NCBI RefSeq assembly: GCF_032854445.1
Contig: NC_088295.1
Coordinates: 86,203,836-86,224,643, forward strand
DNA from: Liolophura sinensis
Lineage: Eukaryota > Mollusca > Polyplacophora > Chitonida > Chitonidae
Length of the DNA stretch: 20,808 bases
Reading direction: 5' to 3'
The notes beneath the pieces were generated by a model. It worked only from the letters and a program-made list of their open reading frames with translations, ran no database searches and was not told the DNA's origin. Made by a program: the position numbers and the translations under genes. Positions 19,793 through 20,808 of the stretch are shown here, in pieces (position 1 is the stretch's first letter; the number at the start of each line of letters is the position of its first letter).

Positions 19793-20808
19793 GTGGCCTT
19801 TCAGGTCAGTTCATACCTCATCATACCTACAGGGTGGCCTTCCAGATCAGTTCATACCTAATCATACCTACAGGGTAGCCTTCCAGATCAGTTTATACCT
19901 AATCATACCTATAGGGTGGTCTTTCAGCTCAGTTCATACCTCATCATACCTACAGGGTGGCCTTCCAGATCAGTTCATACCTCATCATACCTACAGGGTG
20001 GCCTTCCAGATCAGTTCATACCTAATCATACCTACAGGGTGGCCTTTCAGGTCAGTTCATACCTAATCATACCCATAGGGTGGTCTTTCAGCTCAGTTCA
20101 TACCTCATCATACCTACAGGGTGGCCTTCCAGATCAGTTCATACCTAATCATACCTACAGGGTGGCCTTCCAGATCAGTTTATACCTCATCATACCTACA
20201 GGGTGGCCTTCCAGATCAGTTCATACCTAATCATACCTACAGGGTGGCCTTTCAGCTCAGTTTATACCTCATCATACCTACAGGGTGGCCTTCCAGATCA
20301 GTTTATACCTACAGGGTGGCCTTCCAGATCAGTTTATACCTCATCATACCTACAGGGTGGCCTTCCAGATCAGTTCATACCTAATCATACCTACAGGGCG
20401 GCCTTCCAGATCAGTTCATACCTAATCATACCTACAGGGTGGCCTTCCAGATCAGTTTATACCTCATCATACCTACAGGGTGGCCTTCCAGATCAGTTCA
20501 TACCTAATCATACCTACAGGGTGGCCTTTCGGCTCAGTTTATACCTCATCATACCTACAGGGTGGCCTTCCAGCTCAGTTCATACCTAATCATACCTACA
20601 GGGTGGCCTTTCAGCTCAGTTTATACCTCATCATACCTACAGGGTGGCCTTCCAGATCAGTTTATACCTCATCATACCTACAGGGTGGCCTTCCAGATCA
20701 GTTTATACCTCATCATACCTACAGGGTAGCCTTCCAGATCAGTTCATACCTCCAGGGTGGCCTTCCAGCTCAATTCATACCTACAGGGTGGCCTTCCAGA
20801 TCAGTTTA
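19793..20808. repeat. 41-bp minisatellite, 26 units, runs off the right edge
   Basis: Units start at GTGGCCTT: 19793, 19834, 19875 and so on, every 41 bases to 20285. A 31-base unit then starts at 20285; the 41-base steps resume from 20316, and 31-base units recur at 20726 and 20757; the last unit, from 20788, is cut. The unit contains a 10-base doublet TCATACCTAA/TCATACCTAC, and the short units have lost one half of it. Variable positions are few: CTTTCAG or CTTCCAG, GATCAG or GCTCAG, TTCATA or TTTATA, and CCTCATC or CCTAATC. The overlapping plus-strand open frames across it (repeating peptide SSYLQGGLPDQFIP) are the repeat read in rotating frames. I do not call them a gene. Confidence 0.95.

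Noticed and set aside
19791-20589. Overlapping plus-strand frames of 87-128 codons
   Set aside because: They are the 41-bp minisatellite read in rotating frames; no start context or flanking exon.
1-20808. CRISPR array
   Set aside because: All tandem repeats here are contiguous without unique spacers, and the DNA is eukaryotic in character.

Overview
The window looks like animal nuclear DNA, most probably from a marine mollusc. It is AT-rich and exon-poor, full of the palindrome TACATGTA, and carries several copies of a tRNA-derived SINE whose 3' tail (TTTATTTATTTGATTGGTG and onward) is, from general knowledge, widespread in bivalves and gastropods. There is no bacterial gene arrangement: no long ORF, no operon, and almost all short ORFs are chance.

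The main finding is one split gene on the minus strand. I located its exons by eye, by looking for acceptor/donor pairs whose reading phases fit together. From 5' to 3' in the gene (right to left in the window) the chain is 19591-19648 (weak), 17854-17923, 16497-16575, 11707-11901, 7383-7463, 3775-3871, 1188-1227 and 1026-1097 with a stop. Phases match at each junction from 11901 down to the stop. One junction (17854 to 16575) needs a two-base acceptor shift. Without the weak first exon, the chain gives about 210 codons of the C-terminal part of a protein I do not recognise. The 5' end of the gene lies beyond the right edge or was missed. An alternative last exon (875-1055) fits the same phase.

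The introns and flanks hold the rest. A 22-bp G-rich minisatellite at 1297-1670 grades into a higher-order array with 105-133 bp units at 1811-2560. Short tandem repeats sit at 3387, 3568, 6061, 11014 and 12064, with a decayed ~39-bp array at 10242-10540. There are five SINE copies or fragments, and two palindromic MITE-like elements (9052-9196 and 18638-18849). An 827-bp element with inverted ends and a TAATG target duplication lies at 12872-13698. A 41-bp minisatellite of 26 units starts at 19793 and runs off the right edge.

Nothing here looks like a new defence or mobile system with its own proteins. The most unusual points are the 41-bp array (no obligatory stop in any forward frame, and splice-donor-like words on the strand of the gene), the nested period of the 22-bp array, the unrecognised gene with two possible 3' ends, and an isolated F-box-like minus-strand ORF inside an intron.
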